Shown in pieces: positions 43,517 to 51,540 of a DNA stretch of 58,578 nt. The notes beneath the pieces were generated by a model. It was not told the DNA's origin and did no database searches. It saw nothing but the letters and a program-made list of their open reading frames with translations. The first letter of the stretch is position 1. Each line of letters begins with the position of its first letter. A program made the position numbers and the translations under genes. This stretch comes from Flavobacterium zepuense (lineage in GTDB: Bacteria > Bacteroidota > Bacteroidia > Flavobacteriales > Flavobacteriaceae). The stretch covers positions 1 through 58,578 of the forward strand of contig NZ_VJVZ01000017.1 in the NCBI RefSeq assembly GCF_007097145.1, read 5' to 3'.

Positions 43517-44761
43517 TTAAAAGCTATAGGTTAAACCAACACCCGGAGAGAATACCACATTTTTGTATGTGCCGCCAAAGGTTACAAGATTGCCATCTTC
43601 GTTATAATAATTGTACGAATTTTTAGTCTCATCAAAATGAAGGTAAAGGAACGAGAAATCGATACCCAACTTAGGATTAAGCTGATAAGTTAAACCACCT
43701 GTAAAGCCCATAGAGTCGTTACGCGGTGTTTCGGGTGCAAAATAACCGTCCTGAACCGGGCTTTCATCAAAATACCAACCGGCCCTAAAGGCAAATTTGT
43801 CATTTGGTTTAAACTGTGTACCAAACCTGTAGGTACCGGCATCTTTATAGTTACGTGGATTAACCGATGTAGGCGTACCGTTAGCAAAGCTTATGGTTAA
43901 CGCATCATATACATGCCAAAACGCCATGTTGTAATCAAAAGCTACAAGCCATTTATCTGTAATTTCTACCGAAAGCCCTGCGGTTAACTCAGCCGGTAAA
44001 GGCAGGTCGGCATTAAATTGTGTATTTTGGTACGTTCCCTGTGCAAAAGCAGGCAGGTCGTTAAACGTAGCATCGCCATTGCGGGCTTCCATTGTAATTT
44101 CAGAACGGTAGTTAACCCCTAATCGTACTGTTTCGGCCGGGTTAAACATAAAGCCCACATCATAACCCCAGGCAGTTACGCCTTTAGCATCAATGGTAAC
44201 ATCGCTCCTGTTGCCCTGCTCATTGGTAAGGCTGCGGGTAAGGTTCCTGTTAAAGTTAACCGATCCTGTAACAAATATTGGCCCACCACCTATACTAAAC
44301 TGGTCGCTAACCTTAATAGATACTGTTGGCTGTATGTATATCGCTTCAAGTTTAATATCGTTAACAAGGTGTGATCCCTGCCAGTCTTTATCCCACTCAA
44401 CCGTACTGCCATAAGGGCTATATACTGCAAGCCCTACTGTTAACCAGTCGGTTGCTTTATAGGATGCATACAGCTCAAAAGGGGTACCAAAGTTATCTGT
44501 AGATGATTTCCAGTTGTACGTTTCGTTTTGGAATTTTGTTTTCGCAAAAAGCGCATTACCGCCTACCGAAAAGTTAAATCGGTCTTTTAAGAATGCTGCA
44601 CCTGCCGGATTAAAAAACAAAACTTCGGCACTTTGCACAACACCAACACCGGTGTGGCCCATTGCCAATTGTTTTTGTCCCTGGAGGCTAACACGGTACC
44701 CTCCTGCATATGCAGAGCCGGCCACCAAAGCCATCATTGTTAAGGATAATAGTTTTCTCAT
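43517..44761 (-). CDS. OmpP1/FadL-family outer membrane transporter
   Basis: A 414-residue protein with a signal peptide (1-19, SAYAGG) and an N-terminal pattern (GYRVSLQGQKQLAMGHTGVG...SAEVLFFNPAGAAFL) typical of FadL proteins, then a 14-strand-type barrel ending in LTYSF. It should carry hydrophobic compounds such as fatty acids across the outer membrane. It is the first gene of a two-gene operon with the SGNH lipoprotein, driven by a near-perfect promoter. Confidence 0.92.
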   Translation of the reverse strand: MRKLLSLTMMALVAGSAYAGGYRVSLQGQKQLAMGHTGVGVVQSAEVLFFNPAGAAFLKDRFNFSVGGNALFAKTKFQNETYNWKSSTDNFGTPFELYASYKATDWLTVGLAVYSPYGSTVEWDKDWQGSHLVNDIKLEAIYIQPTVSIKVSDQFSIGGGPIFVTGSVNFNRNLTRSLTNEQGNRSDVTIDAKGVTAWGYDVGFMFNPAETVRLGVNYRSEITMEARNGDATFNDLPAFAQGTYQNTQFNADLPLPAELTAGLSVEITDKWLVAFDYNMAFWHVYDALTISFANGTPTSVNPRNYKDAGTYRFGTQFKPNDKFAFRAGWYFDESPVQDGYFAPETPRNDSMGFTGGLTYQLNPKLGIDFSFLYLHFDETKNSYNYYNEDGNLVTFGGTYKNVVFSPGVGLTYSF

Positions 44762-45068
44762 AGGTTGTGAAAGGGTTAATTTGTCAATTTTATAATCTTT
44801 ATATCAAATTTATCATAAATTATTGATTCTGCAAGAATTTGAGCAAATTTATTATGCATTCATAATAATTTATTTATTAAAAATTACTTACAAATTTTGA
44901 GAATTAATCATAATATTTCCCTAATTATTACAAAATAGTTAGTTAAAAAATTTACCAAATAATTAATAATCTACCTTTTAACTCAAAATCAACGCTTATT
45001 AATTAAAACATAAAGTTTATAACAACCTCAAAATTAGGTAGTATATTTCATCATAAATTACCTTAGCC
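44762..45068. other. AT-rich divergent intergenic region
   Basis: The 307 bp between the FadL-type gene and the AsmA-like gene hold two outward promoters and very AT-rich sequence (notably 44850-45000) without a coding frame or strong hairpin. TATATTTC at 45042-45049 is a near-match -7 element for the rightward gene. Confidence 0.5.
44805..44834 (-). promoter_or_regulatory. Promoter of the FadL-type/SGNH operon
   Basis: On the minus strand, TTG (44832-44834), a 19-bp spacer and TAAATTTG (44805-44812). It is one of the best matches in the window to the Bacteroidota consensus. Confidence 0.75.
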
Positions 45069-46622
45069 ATGCGCATTCTTAAAATTACAGCCATCACTAT
45101 ACTGGTTTTGATCATACTGCTTTTACTGGCAAATTTTGGTGTAAGTTATTATATTGAGAAAAAACTACCCGAAATTATTAAAAAAGAAAAGGATTTTCCT
45201 TACAGCATTAACTATACCGACCTGGATATTGATGTTATTGGCGGCAGTTTTACCATGCATAATGCAGCACTTGCACCTAAAGACAGTATTGCCGCCGCCG
45301 TTAAAAATGGTGTTTTTGGCAAAATAGGATCAATCGGGGTAAGTGGGGTTAGCCTGTGGCAATTTTTTAAACACGACCGCATTGTGGCAAGCTCTGTAAC
45401 TATAGATAAGCCTGAAATTATTTTATACCATCGCGAAAAGAAATACAGTGTTGAAGACGACATAGAAAAACCCTTTAAAAACGCGGTAAAAACCGGTAGT
45501 CTTATTATTACCAATGGCAGCTTTAAAATGCTAGATACTAATAAAGGATTTAAAATTAAGGCATCTAATGTTAACTTTAACCTGTACAAAATAAGCGTAG
45601 ACAGCAGCACGGTAGATGACAACATACCTGTGCGCTACCGCGATTACCGCTTTACCTGCGACAGCCTGTTTTATAACGCGGGGCCATATTATACCATCAC
45701 TGCCAACAAACTTGTATCTACCGATAGTACACTCTCTATAGCAGACTTTAAAATGACGCCTAAGCAAACCCGTAAGCAGTTTAGCAACAGCCTCCCTAAA
45801 GAGCTGGACCAGTTTAACCTTAAAGCCGCAAAAATCGACATTCCTAAATTAGACTGGGGTTTTGTGCGGGATACGCTGTATGTTCATACGCCCGAAGTTG
45901 TGCTTAATAACATTTACGCTAATATATACCGCAGTAAAGAACCTAACGATGATCTCAGCCGTAAAAAACTGTACAGCGAACTTTTACGATCGGTAAAATT
46001 TGACCTTAAAGCCGATAAAATCCTTATTAAAAACAGCCTTGTGGTGTATGAGGAACAACTTAACTTTAGCAAACCCGCCGCCAAGGTTACCTTCTCTAAA
46101 TTTTATGCTACGGTTGCTAATGCTTACAGCCCGGTAAATAAAGACAAACTGCCGCGCACCACCATTGATGTTGAGTGCCTGTTTATGAAATCGGCGCCAT
46201 TAAAGGTTAGCTGGTCTTTTAACACCCCTGATGTTAGCGATGCCTTTACCATTACCGGCAGCCTTAAAAATATTAAAACCGAGGAGGTAAATCCAGTTTC
46301 TAAACCACTTATGAATGCCACCACTACAGGCGATATTAATGAGGTGCGCTTTGTTTTTAACGGTAACCGCGAAAATGCCACGGGTACTTTTGCCATAGAT
46401 TATGACGACCTTAAAGTTGGTATTTATAAAAAAGATGGCAAAAAGAAAAACAAAGTGGTAAGCGCCCTGGGCAACCTTTTGGTTAAAAACGATACCGATG
46501 GCGAGCTTAAAAAAGTAAATGTGGCGGTTAGCCGATCTAAAGATAAATCGGTTTTTAACTTTCTATGGAAGTTTGTAATGGAGGGGCTTAAACAAACGGT
46601 ATTGCCTAAAATTGTAACGTGA
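45069..46622 (+). CDS. AsmA-like membrane-anchored envelope protein (hypothetical)
   Basis: A 517-residue protein with one N-terminal membrane anchor (about 5-25) and a long beta-rich soluble part. The opening (LLANFGVSYYIEKKLPEIIKK...YSINYTDLDIDVIGGSFTMHNAALAP) resembles AsmA/DUF748 proteins, which bridge the envelope or affect lipid transport. The match is by pattern only. It is monocistronic, ending at a large bidirectional hairpin. Confidence 0.6.
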   Translation: MRILKITAITILVLIILLLLANFGVSYYIEKKLPEIIKKEKDFPYSINYTDLDIDVIGGSFTMHNAALAPKDSIAAAVKNGVFGKIGSIGVSGVSLWQFFKHDRIVASSVTIDKPEIILYHREKKYSVEDDIEKPFKNAVKTGSLIITNGSFKMLDTNKGFKIKASNVNFNLYKISVDSSTVDDNIPVRYRDYRFTCDSLFYNAGPYYTITANKLVSTDSTLSIADFKMTPKQTRKQFSNSLPKELDQFNLKAAKIDIPKLDWGFVRDTLYVHTPEVVLNNIYANIYRSKEPNDDLSRKKLYSELLRSVKFDLKADKILIKNSLVVYEEQLNFSKPAAKVTFSKFYATVANAYSPVNKDKLPRTTIDVECLFMKSAPLKVSWSFNTPDVSDAFTITGSLKNIKTEEVNPVSKPLMNATTTGDINEVRFVFNGNRENATGTFAIDYDDLKVGIYKKDGKKKNKVVSALGNLLVKNDTDGELKKVNVAVSRSKDKSVFNFLWKFVMEGLKQTVLPKIVT

Positions 46623-46702
46623 GGGAGTTTAGAGTTGCGGGTTTGGAGTTAAGTGTTCGCTATCTGATTTATCGGACTAATAAATAGTGTAATAACATAA
46701 AT

Positions 46703-46803
46703 GTCGCGCTTCGACAAGCTCAGCATGACATTTACTTTATTACCGTTACCCTAAACAAAATAGTGTCACACTGAGCTTGTCGAAGTGCGACACTATTTTG
46801 TTT
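46703..46803. repeat. Inverted repeat pair and bidirectional hairpin
   Basis: 46703-46730 and the complement of 46764-46791 match at 25 of 28 bases (core GAGCTTGTCGAAG). The right copy also sits in a 15-bp perfect hairpin, AAACAAAATAGTGTC (46753-46767) with its complement (46789-46803). Lying between convergent genes, the hairpin can end both transcripts. The core looks like a dispersed intergenic repeat. Confidence 0.85.
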
Positions 46804-46822
46804 ATTAATGATCTCAATTAAA

Positions 46823-47587
46823 CTATTCCAGTAAAAAATCCAGTGTATACTCTAAAAACTCTTTAGGATTTTCGGCATGCACCCAGTGGCCCGAGTTAGA
46901 TATGGTTTTAATGGCATAATCAGGAAAATGCTTGCTGATTAAGTCAAGGTCTTCATCTTTAATGTATTTAGATTTGTCGCCCCTTAAAAAAAGTGTGGAG
47001 CCGTTAAAAACCGTTCCTTCCGGGAGTATCTGACCTATACTGTCAATTTCTTTATTAAAAACTTCAAGGTTAAATCTAAAATCAAGCTGGCCGGGTTCTT
47101 TCCAGTACAGGTTCTTCATTAAAAACTGGCGCGTACCTGCATCCTCAATATATTCAGATAAGGTAGCTTCAACCGCAGCACGGTCGGGCTTTTGGCTAAA
47201 ATCAACCACATTAAGTGCAGCCAGTTCGGTTTGGTGGTGTGGTGTGTAGTATTTTGGGGCAATATCTGCAACTACCAGCTTGTTAAGCAGTTCAGGGTGC
47301 TGCATGGCAAAAAACATCCCTGCCTTACCCCCCATAGAGTGGCCTATCAGGTCAACTTTCTGCAAACTATTTTCGGCAACATAATCGGCTACGTCCTGCA
47401 CCATGGCATCGTAAGTGAACTCGTCGCTATGAAAACTCTTGCCGTGATTGCGCATATCCAGCGCATGCACCTGAAAGCCATTGGCTACATACTGCCCGCC
47501 AAGCGTTTTCCAGTTATCGCCCATACCCATAAAACCATGGATAATTATAAGAGGTTTCCCCTCGCCTTCTATACGTGAGTGCAGCAT
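46823..47587 (-). CDS. Alpha/beta hydrolase (YbfF-like esterase)
   Basis: A 254-residue alpha/beta-hydrolase fold: oxyanion-side HGFMGMGDNW (17-26), DMRNHGKS, the nucleophile elbow GHSMGG with Ser84, and the catalytic His in SGHWVHAENP near 236. No signal peptide, so cytoplasmic. Family members cleave short acyl esters or thioesters. It begins 1 bp after the pdxJ stop, an operon pair without an obvious metabolic link. Confidence 0.9.
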   Translation of the reverse strand: MLHSRIEGEGKPLIIIHGFMGMGDNWKTLGGQYVANGFQVHALDMRNHGKSFHSDEFTYDAMVQDVADYVAENSLQKVDLIGHSMGGKAGMFFAMQHPELLNKLVVADIAPKYYTPHHQTELAALNVVDFSQKPDRAAVEATLSEYIEDAGTRQFLMKNLYWKEPGQLDFRFNLEVFNKEIDSIGQILPEGTVFNGSTLFLRGDKSKYIKDEDLDLISKHFPDYAIKTISNSGHWVHAENPKEFLEYTLDFLLE

Positions 47588-47588
47588 A

Positions 47589-48302
47589 TTATTTTAGTCT
47601 TTGCAGGTACATATTAACAACATTATCAAGCCCAAGGTATAAGGCTTCGGCAATAAGCGCATGCCCTATGGATACCTCCAGCAATCCGGGAATGTTCTGT
47701 TTAAAAAATTTAATATTATCAAGGCTAAGGTCGTGCCCGGCGTTAAGGCCAAGCCCTAATTGTTGCGCCAATTCAGCCGAAGCAATGTAAGGCTCTATAC
47801 CCCTTTCATTTCCTAAACCATACTCATGCGCAAAAGCCTCGGTATATAGTTCAATACGTTCGGCGCCGGTAGCAAGCGCACCTTCTACCATTTTAAGGTC
47901 CGGGTCTACAAAAATAGATACTCGGATACCGTTACGCTGAAACTCCTGGTTAACTTCCTGTAAAAAACTTTTATGTTTTATGGTATCCCAACCTGCATTG
48001 CTTGTAATAGCATCATCGGCGTCGGGTACAAGGGTAACCTGGGTAGGTTTTGTTTCTAAAACAAGGTCTATAAATTCGCGAATGGGGTTGCCTTCTATGT
48101 TATATTCGGTATAAACAACAGGCACCAGGTCGCGCGCATCCTGGTAGCGAATGTGCCTTTCATCGGGCCTTGGGTGTATGGTAACGCCCTGCGCACCAAA
48201 TTTCTGAACATCGGCCGCCACCTGCAACAGGTTGGGCACATTGCCACCTCTTGAATTCCTGAGAGTGGCAATTTTATTTATGTTTACACTTAATTTAGCC
48301 AT
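47589..48302 (-). CDS. pdxJ: Pyridoxine 5'-phosphate synthase
   Basis: PdxJ condenses 1-deoxyxylulose 5-phosphate with aminoacetone 3-phosphate, the last ring-forming step of DXP-dependent vitamin B6 synthesis. The 237 residues start MAKLSVNINKIATLRNSR, with GVTIHPRPDERHI, VTLVPDAD and GLGLNAGHDL. The frame runs to ATG 48374, but a promoter element at 48332 lies within that extension, so the ATG at 48302 was chosen. The glyceraldehyde-binding residues appear intact. Confidence 0.95.
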   Translation of the reverse strand: MAKLSVNINKIATLRNSRGGNVPNLLQVAADVQKFGAQGVTIHPRPDERHIRYQDARDLVPVVYTEYNIEGNPIREFIDLVLETKPTQVTLVPDADDAITSNAGWDTIKHKSFLQEVNQEFQRNGIRVSIFVDPDLKMVEGALATGAERIELYTEAFAHEYGLGNERGIEPYIASAELAQQLGLGLNAGHDLSLDNIKFFKQNIPGLLEVSIGHALIAEALYLGLDNVVNMYLQRLK

Positions 48303-48331
48303 ATAATAGTTGCGAAATATCTTTTGTAACA

Positions 48332-48339
48332 CAAAAATA
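48332..48339 (-). promoter_or_regulatory. Putative -7 element for pdxJ
   Basis: On the minus strand this is TATTTTTG, a perfect TAnnTTTG, 29 bp before the chosen pdxJ start. Confidence 0.6.
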
Positions 48340-48403
48340 CAAAGTAAAAGGGGCTCACTATGCTTATTTTTCATTATTTTGCATATAAATTAGTGTGAAC
48401 CCC

Positions 48404-49063
48404 ATGAATGAAATTACCGACTTTTTAAACTCAAACATTAAAGCGCTGAGAACCACCGATACGGTTGCCGATGCGCAGGATTTGTTTGCAGAATATCCTT
48501 TTTCTCATTTCCCGGTACTTGAAGACGGCGTATACATAGGTTGCGCCGGTGCCGAAGATGTAGAGCTTATGGATATAGAGAAAACCATGGATGAGATACG
48601 CTTTAATTTTGAGCGCTTTTTTGTGAGGGACACTACCATTTGGCTCGACGTACTCGAAGTTTTTGCTAAAAACGAAACTAATGTAGTACCGGTACTTAAC
48701 GAGGAAAATAAATATATAGGCTACTACGAAATTACCGATATTATTAAGTTTTTTGACCAAACCCCGTTCCTTAAAGAAGCCGGAGGTATTGTTGTTGTAG
48801 AAAAAGGTGTGTTGGAATACAGCATGAGCGAGGTAGCACAAATAGTAGAAAGCAACAACGGCAGGCTACTGGGCCTTTTTGTATCTGAAATTACTAACGA
48901 CAAGGTACAGATAACCGTTAAGATTAGCCTGGGAGGCCTGAGTGAGATTATACAGACGTTTAGGCGCTACAATTACGACATCATTACAGAACACCAGGAA
49001 GATGCTTACCTTAATACATTAAAAGACCGTTCTGATTATTTAGACAAATACCTGAACATTTAA
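48404..49063 (+). CDS. CBS-domain protein with ACT-like C-terminus
   Basis: A 219-residue cytoplasmic protein. Two CBS motifs (about 1-60 and 70-125: FSHFPVLEDGVYIGC, VVPVLNEENKYIGYYEITDII) usually bind adenine nucleotides, and residues about 140-205 look like an ACT-type regulatory fold. GTG at 48395 is possible, but the ATG at 48404 gives the usual MNEITDFL start. It precedes NAD kinase by 2 bp, so it may tune that enzyme. Confidence 0.85.
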   Translation: MNEITDFLNSNIKALRTTDTVADAQDLFAEYPFSHFPVLEDGVYIGCAGAEDVELMDIEKTMDEIRFNFERFFVRDTTIWLDVLEVFAKNETNVVPVLNEENKYIGYYEITDIIKFFDQTPFLKEAGGIVVVEKGVLEYSMSEVAQIVESNNGRLLGLFVSEITNDKVQITVKISLGGLSEIIQTFRRYNYDIITEHQEDAYLNTLKDRSDYLDKYLNI

Positions 49064-49065
49064 TC

Positions 49066-49950
49066 ATGAAAATTGCTCTTTACGGCCAATATTATAAAGA
49101 TAATACCGAAGATATTATAAAGCAGGTGCTGGGTGTTTTTAACACCTACCAGCCTGAGGTTGTTTTTGAAAGTAACTTTTATAAAGTACTTTTAGAAAAA
49201 GGAATTATACAGGACACTTTTGAAACATTTACAGGCCACGAAGGGCTTGATGAAGGTTTTACTATGTTTATAAGCATAGGTGGCGATGGCACAATGCTGC
49301 GTGCTGCAACAATTGTTCGCAATAAAAACATACCTATTGTGGGTATAAATGCCGGGAGGCTGGGTTTCCTGGCTACCGTACAGCAGGAAAATATTGAAAC
49401 CCTGCTACCCCTTATTTTTGAAAATAAATACAAGATATCGCCGCGTACCCTGCTTACGGTAGATTACGATAATAAAAGTACCGATCCTGATTATCTTGAC
49501 TATGCCCTTAATGAAATTACCGTTAGCCGTAAAGACACTACCTCTATGATTACAATAGATGTTAGCCTTAACGGAGACCACCTTAACTCCTATTGGGCAG
49601 ACGGGCTTATCATCTCAACCCCCACAGGCTCTACAGGCTACTCGCTTAGTTGCGGGGGGCCAATATTAACCCCCGAAGTTAATAGCCTGGTTATAACTCC
49701 TATTGCACCACATAACCTTAATGCGCGCCCACTGGTTATACCCGATGATACCGAGATTGAACTTACAGTGAGCAGCCGCGAAGAGCAGCACCTTATCTCG
49801 TTAGACTCCAGGATAGAGTCGGTTAATGTAGAAACAGTTTTGCGCATTAAAAAAGGCAATTTCAAAATTAATCTTGTAGAATTTCCGCAGGAAAAATTCC
49901 TGGACACGCTCCGCAAAAAACTGCTGTGGGGCGAGGATAAGCGAAATTAA
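49066..49950 (+). CDS. nadK: NAD kinase
   Basis: Phosphorylates NAD to NADP. The 294 residues contain the diagnostic GGDGTMLRA (72-80), GINAGRLGFLA, and the second NAD-binding region WADGLIISTPTGSTGYSLSCGGP. Normal length. It follows the CBS gene after 2 bp. The next gene is 158 bp away with its own promoter. Confidence 0.97.
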   Translation: MKIALYGQYYKDNTEDIIKQVLGVFNTYQPEVVFESNFYKVLLEKGIIQDTFETFTGHEGLDEGFTMFISIGGDGTMLRAATIVRNKNIPIVGINAGRLGFLATVQQENIETLLPLIFENKYKISPRTLLTVDYDNKSTDPDYLDYALNEITVSRKDTTSMITIDVSLNGDHLNSYWADGLIISTPTGSTGYSLSCGGPILTPEVNSLVITPIAPHNLNARPLVIPDDTEIELTVSSREEQHLISLDSRIESVNVETVLRIKKGNFKINLVEFPQEKFLDTLRKKLLWGEDKRN

Positions 49951-50083
49951 TTTTTGCCAAATTAGTTAGGCACACATACTACATTTACAGTTATTCCGTT
50001 TTCAAGTCTGTACAATTTACAGTCTGTACAATTAAATAGATGGTAAATTGTCTATAGTAAGGCTATTTAGAAATCTATATTGT

Positions 50084-50091
50084 TATATTTG
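50084..50091 (+). promoter_or_regulatory. Putative -7 element for the DUF6089-uppS-bamA operon
   Basis: TATATTTG is a perfect TAnnTTTG, 17 bp before the ATG at 50109. Confidence 0.6.
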
Positions 50092-50108
50092 CACCCAATT
50101 TTCATTTA

Positions 50109-50792
50109 ATGAAACGCATACTTTTTGTCTTATTATTAATCGTGATGTCCGTTAAGGCTAATGCCCAGATAAATGAACTGGGTGTTTTTGCAGGCGGCGC
50201 AAACTATATTGGAGACGTTGGGCCAACGGATTACGTTGCTCCCGACGATCTTGCCCTGGGCATAGTATATAAATGGAACCGAAGCCCACGCCACGCATGG
50301 AGGGCATCGTTTACCTATGGCCGCATATCATCTAACGATGCCGATAGTGAGATACCGGGGCGTAAACAACGCGGTTTTGAGTTTGAAAATACGGTAAAAG
50401 AGTTATCTTTAGGCCTTGAATTTAATTTTTTCGACTTTAACCTGCATGAAGAAGGCTTTAAAATTACGCCTTACGTTTATGGAGGCTTAAGTTATTTTTG
50501 GTACGATGAGCTGTATATAATAAACGGCAAAGACGAAACCGATGAGAACGGCAGTGCACTTGCAATACCCATGACAGTGGGTATAAAAGCGCATATTGCC
50601 AAAAATTTTGTACTGGGCGTAGAGGCCGGCGCACGCTACACGTTTACAGATAATCTGGACGGCAGCAACCCTGATAATGAAAATTATGCCAACCTGCGCT
50701 TTGGCAATTTAGAAAGCAACGACTGGTATGTATTTACCGGCGTTACATTAACCTATACCTTTGGTATTAAACCTTGTTACTGTTCAGAATAG
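50109..50792 (+). CDS. DUF6089 outer membrane beta-barrel protein
   Basis: A 227-residue protein with a signal peptide (1-19, VKANAQ), then INELGVFAGGANYIGDVGP and alternating beta-strands ending in LTYTFGIKPCYCSE, an OmpA/OmpW-like small barrel. The role is unknown. The stop codon abuts the uppS ATG, so it belongs to the envelope-assembly operon. Confidence 0.88.
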   Translation: MKRILFVLLLIVMSVKANAQINELGVFAGGANYIGDVGPTDYVAPDDLALGIVYKWNRSPRHAWRASFTYGRISSNDADSEIPGRKQRGFEFENTVKELSLGLEFNFFDFNLHEEGFKITPYVYGGLSYFWYDELYIINGKDETDENGSALAIPMTVGIKAHIAKNFVLGVEAGARYTFTDNLDGSNPDNENYANLRFGNLESNDWYVFTGVTLTYTFGIKPCYCSE

Positions 50793-51533
50793 ATGGAGAA
50801 CACTACCGCCATAAATACTAATAACCTGCCTGCACACATAGCCGTGATTATGGACGGTAATGGCCGTTGGGCCAAACTAAAAGGCATGCTGCGTATTTTT
50901 GGCCATGAAAACGCTATCACATCAGTACAGGAAACGGTAGAAGGTTGCGCAAAACTGGGCATCAAATTTTTAACGCTATATGCCTTTTCTACAGAAAACT
51001 GGAACAGGCCCAAGTTAGAGGTAGATGCACTTATGGGGCTGCTAACTACTTCATTAAAAAAAGAAGTTAGCAAGCTTATAAAAAATAATATTAAGCTTAA
51101 CATTATAGGCAATTCAGACCTCCTCCCTGAAAAAGCCCGCAAACAGCTGTTTGAAGTTATAGAAAAAACCAAAGCTAATACCGGCATGACACTTACAGTG
51201 GCGCTAAGCTACGGCTCACGCGAAGAAATTGTAAATGCTGTAAAAGCAATTAGCGAAAAAGTAAAACACAATCAATTAAACACAGCTGATATTAACGAGT
51301 CTGTAATACAGAGCCATCTTTACACACACAACATGCCCGATGCCGATTTGGTAATACGTACCAGCGGCGAGCAGCGCATTAGCAATTTCCTGCTTTGGCA
51401 GGCTGCCTATGCCGAGTTGTATTTTACCGATGTGCTTTGGCCCGACTTTAGGGAGAAGGATTTACACGATGCCATTATTAGCTACCAAAAAAGAGAACGT
51501 AGATTTGGAAAAACCAGTGAACAAGTTAAATAA
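50793..51533 (+). CDS. uppS: Isoprenyl transferase (undecaprenyl diphosphate synthase)
   Basis: A cis-prenyltransferase that makes the C55 carrier for peptidoglycan and glycan synthesis. The 246 residues show IMDGNGRWAK with catalytic Asp21, YAFSTENWNRP, and the C-terminal DLVIRTSGEQRISNFLLWQAAYAELYFTD region. It starts immediately after DUF6089 and ends 7 bp before bamA. Confidence 0.97.
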   Translation: MENTTAINTNNLPAHIAVIMDGNGRWAKLKGMLRIFGHENAITSVQETVEGCAKLGIKFLTLYAFSTENWNRPKLEVDALMGLLTTSLKKEVSKLIKNNIKLNIIGNSDLLPEKARKQLFEVIEKTKANTGMTLTVALSYGSREEIVNAVKAISEKVKHNQLNTADINESVIQSHLYTHNMPDADLVIRTSGEQRISNFLLWQAAYAELYFTDVLWPDFREKDLHDAIISYQKRERRFGKTSEQVK

Positions 51534-51540
51534 CACTAAA

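Noticed and set aside
48303..48374. Longer start for pdxJ (ATG 48374)
   Set aside because: A consensus -7 element lies within the extension, and PdxJ proteins begin near MAKLSVNINK.
51409..51540. Longer start for bamA overlapping uppS
   Set aside because: The extension reads the uppS sequence in another frame; a proper signal peptide starts at 51541.
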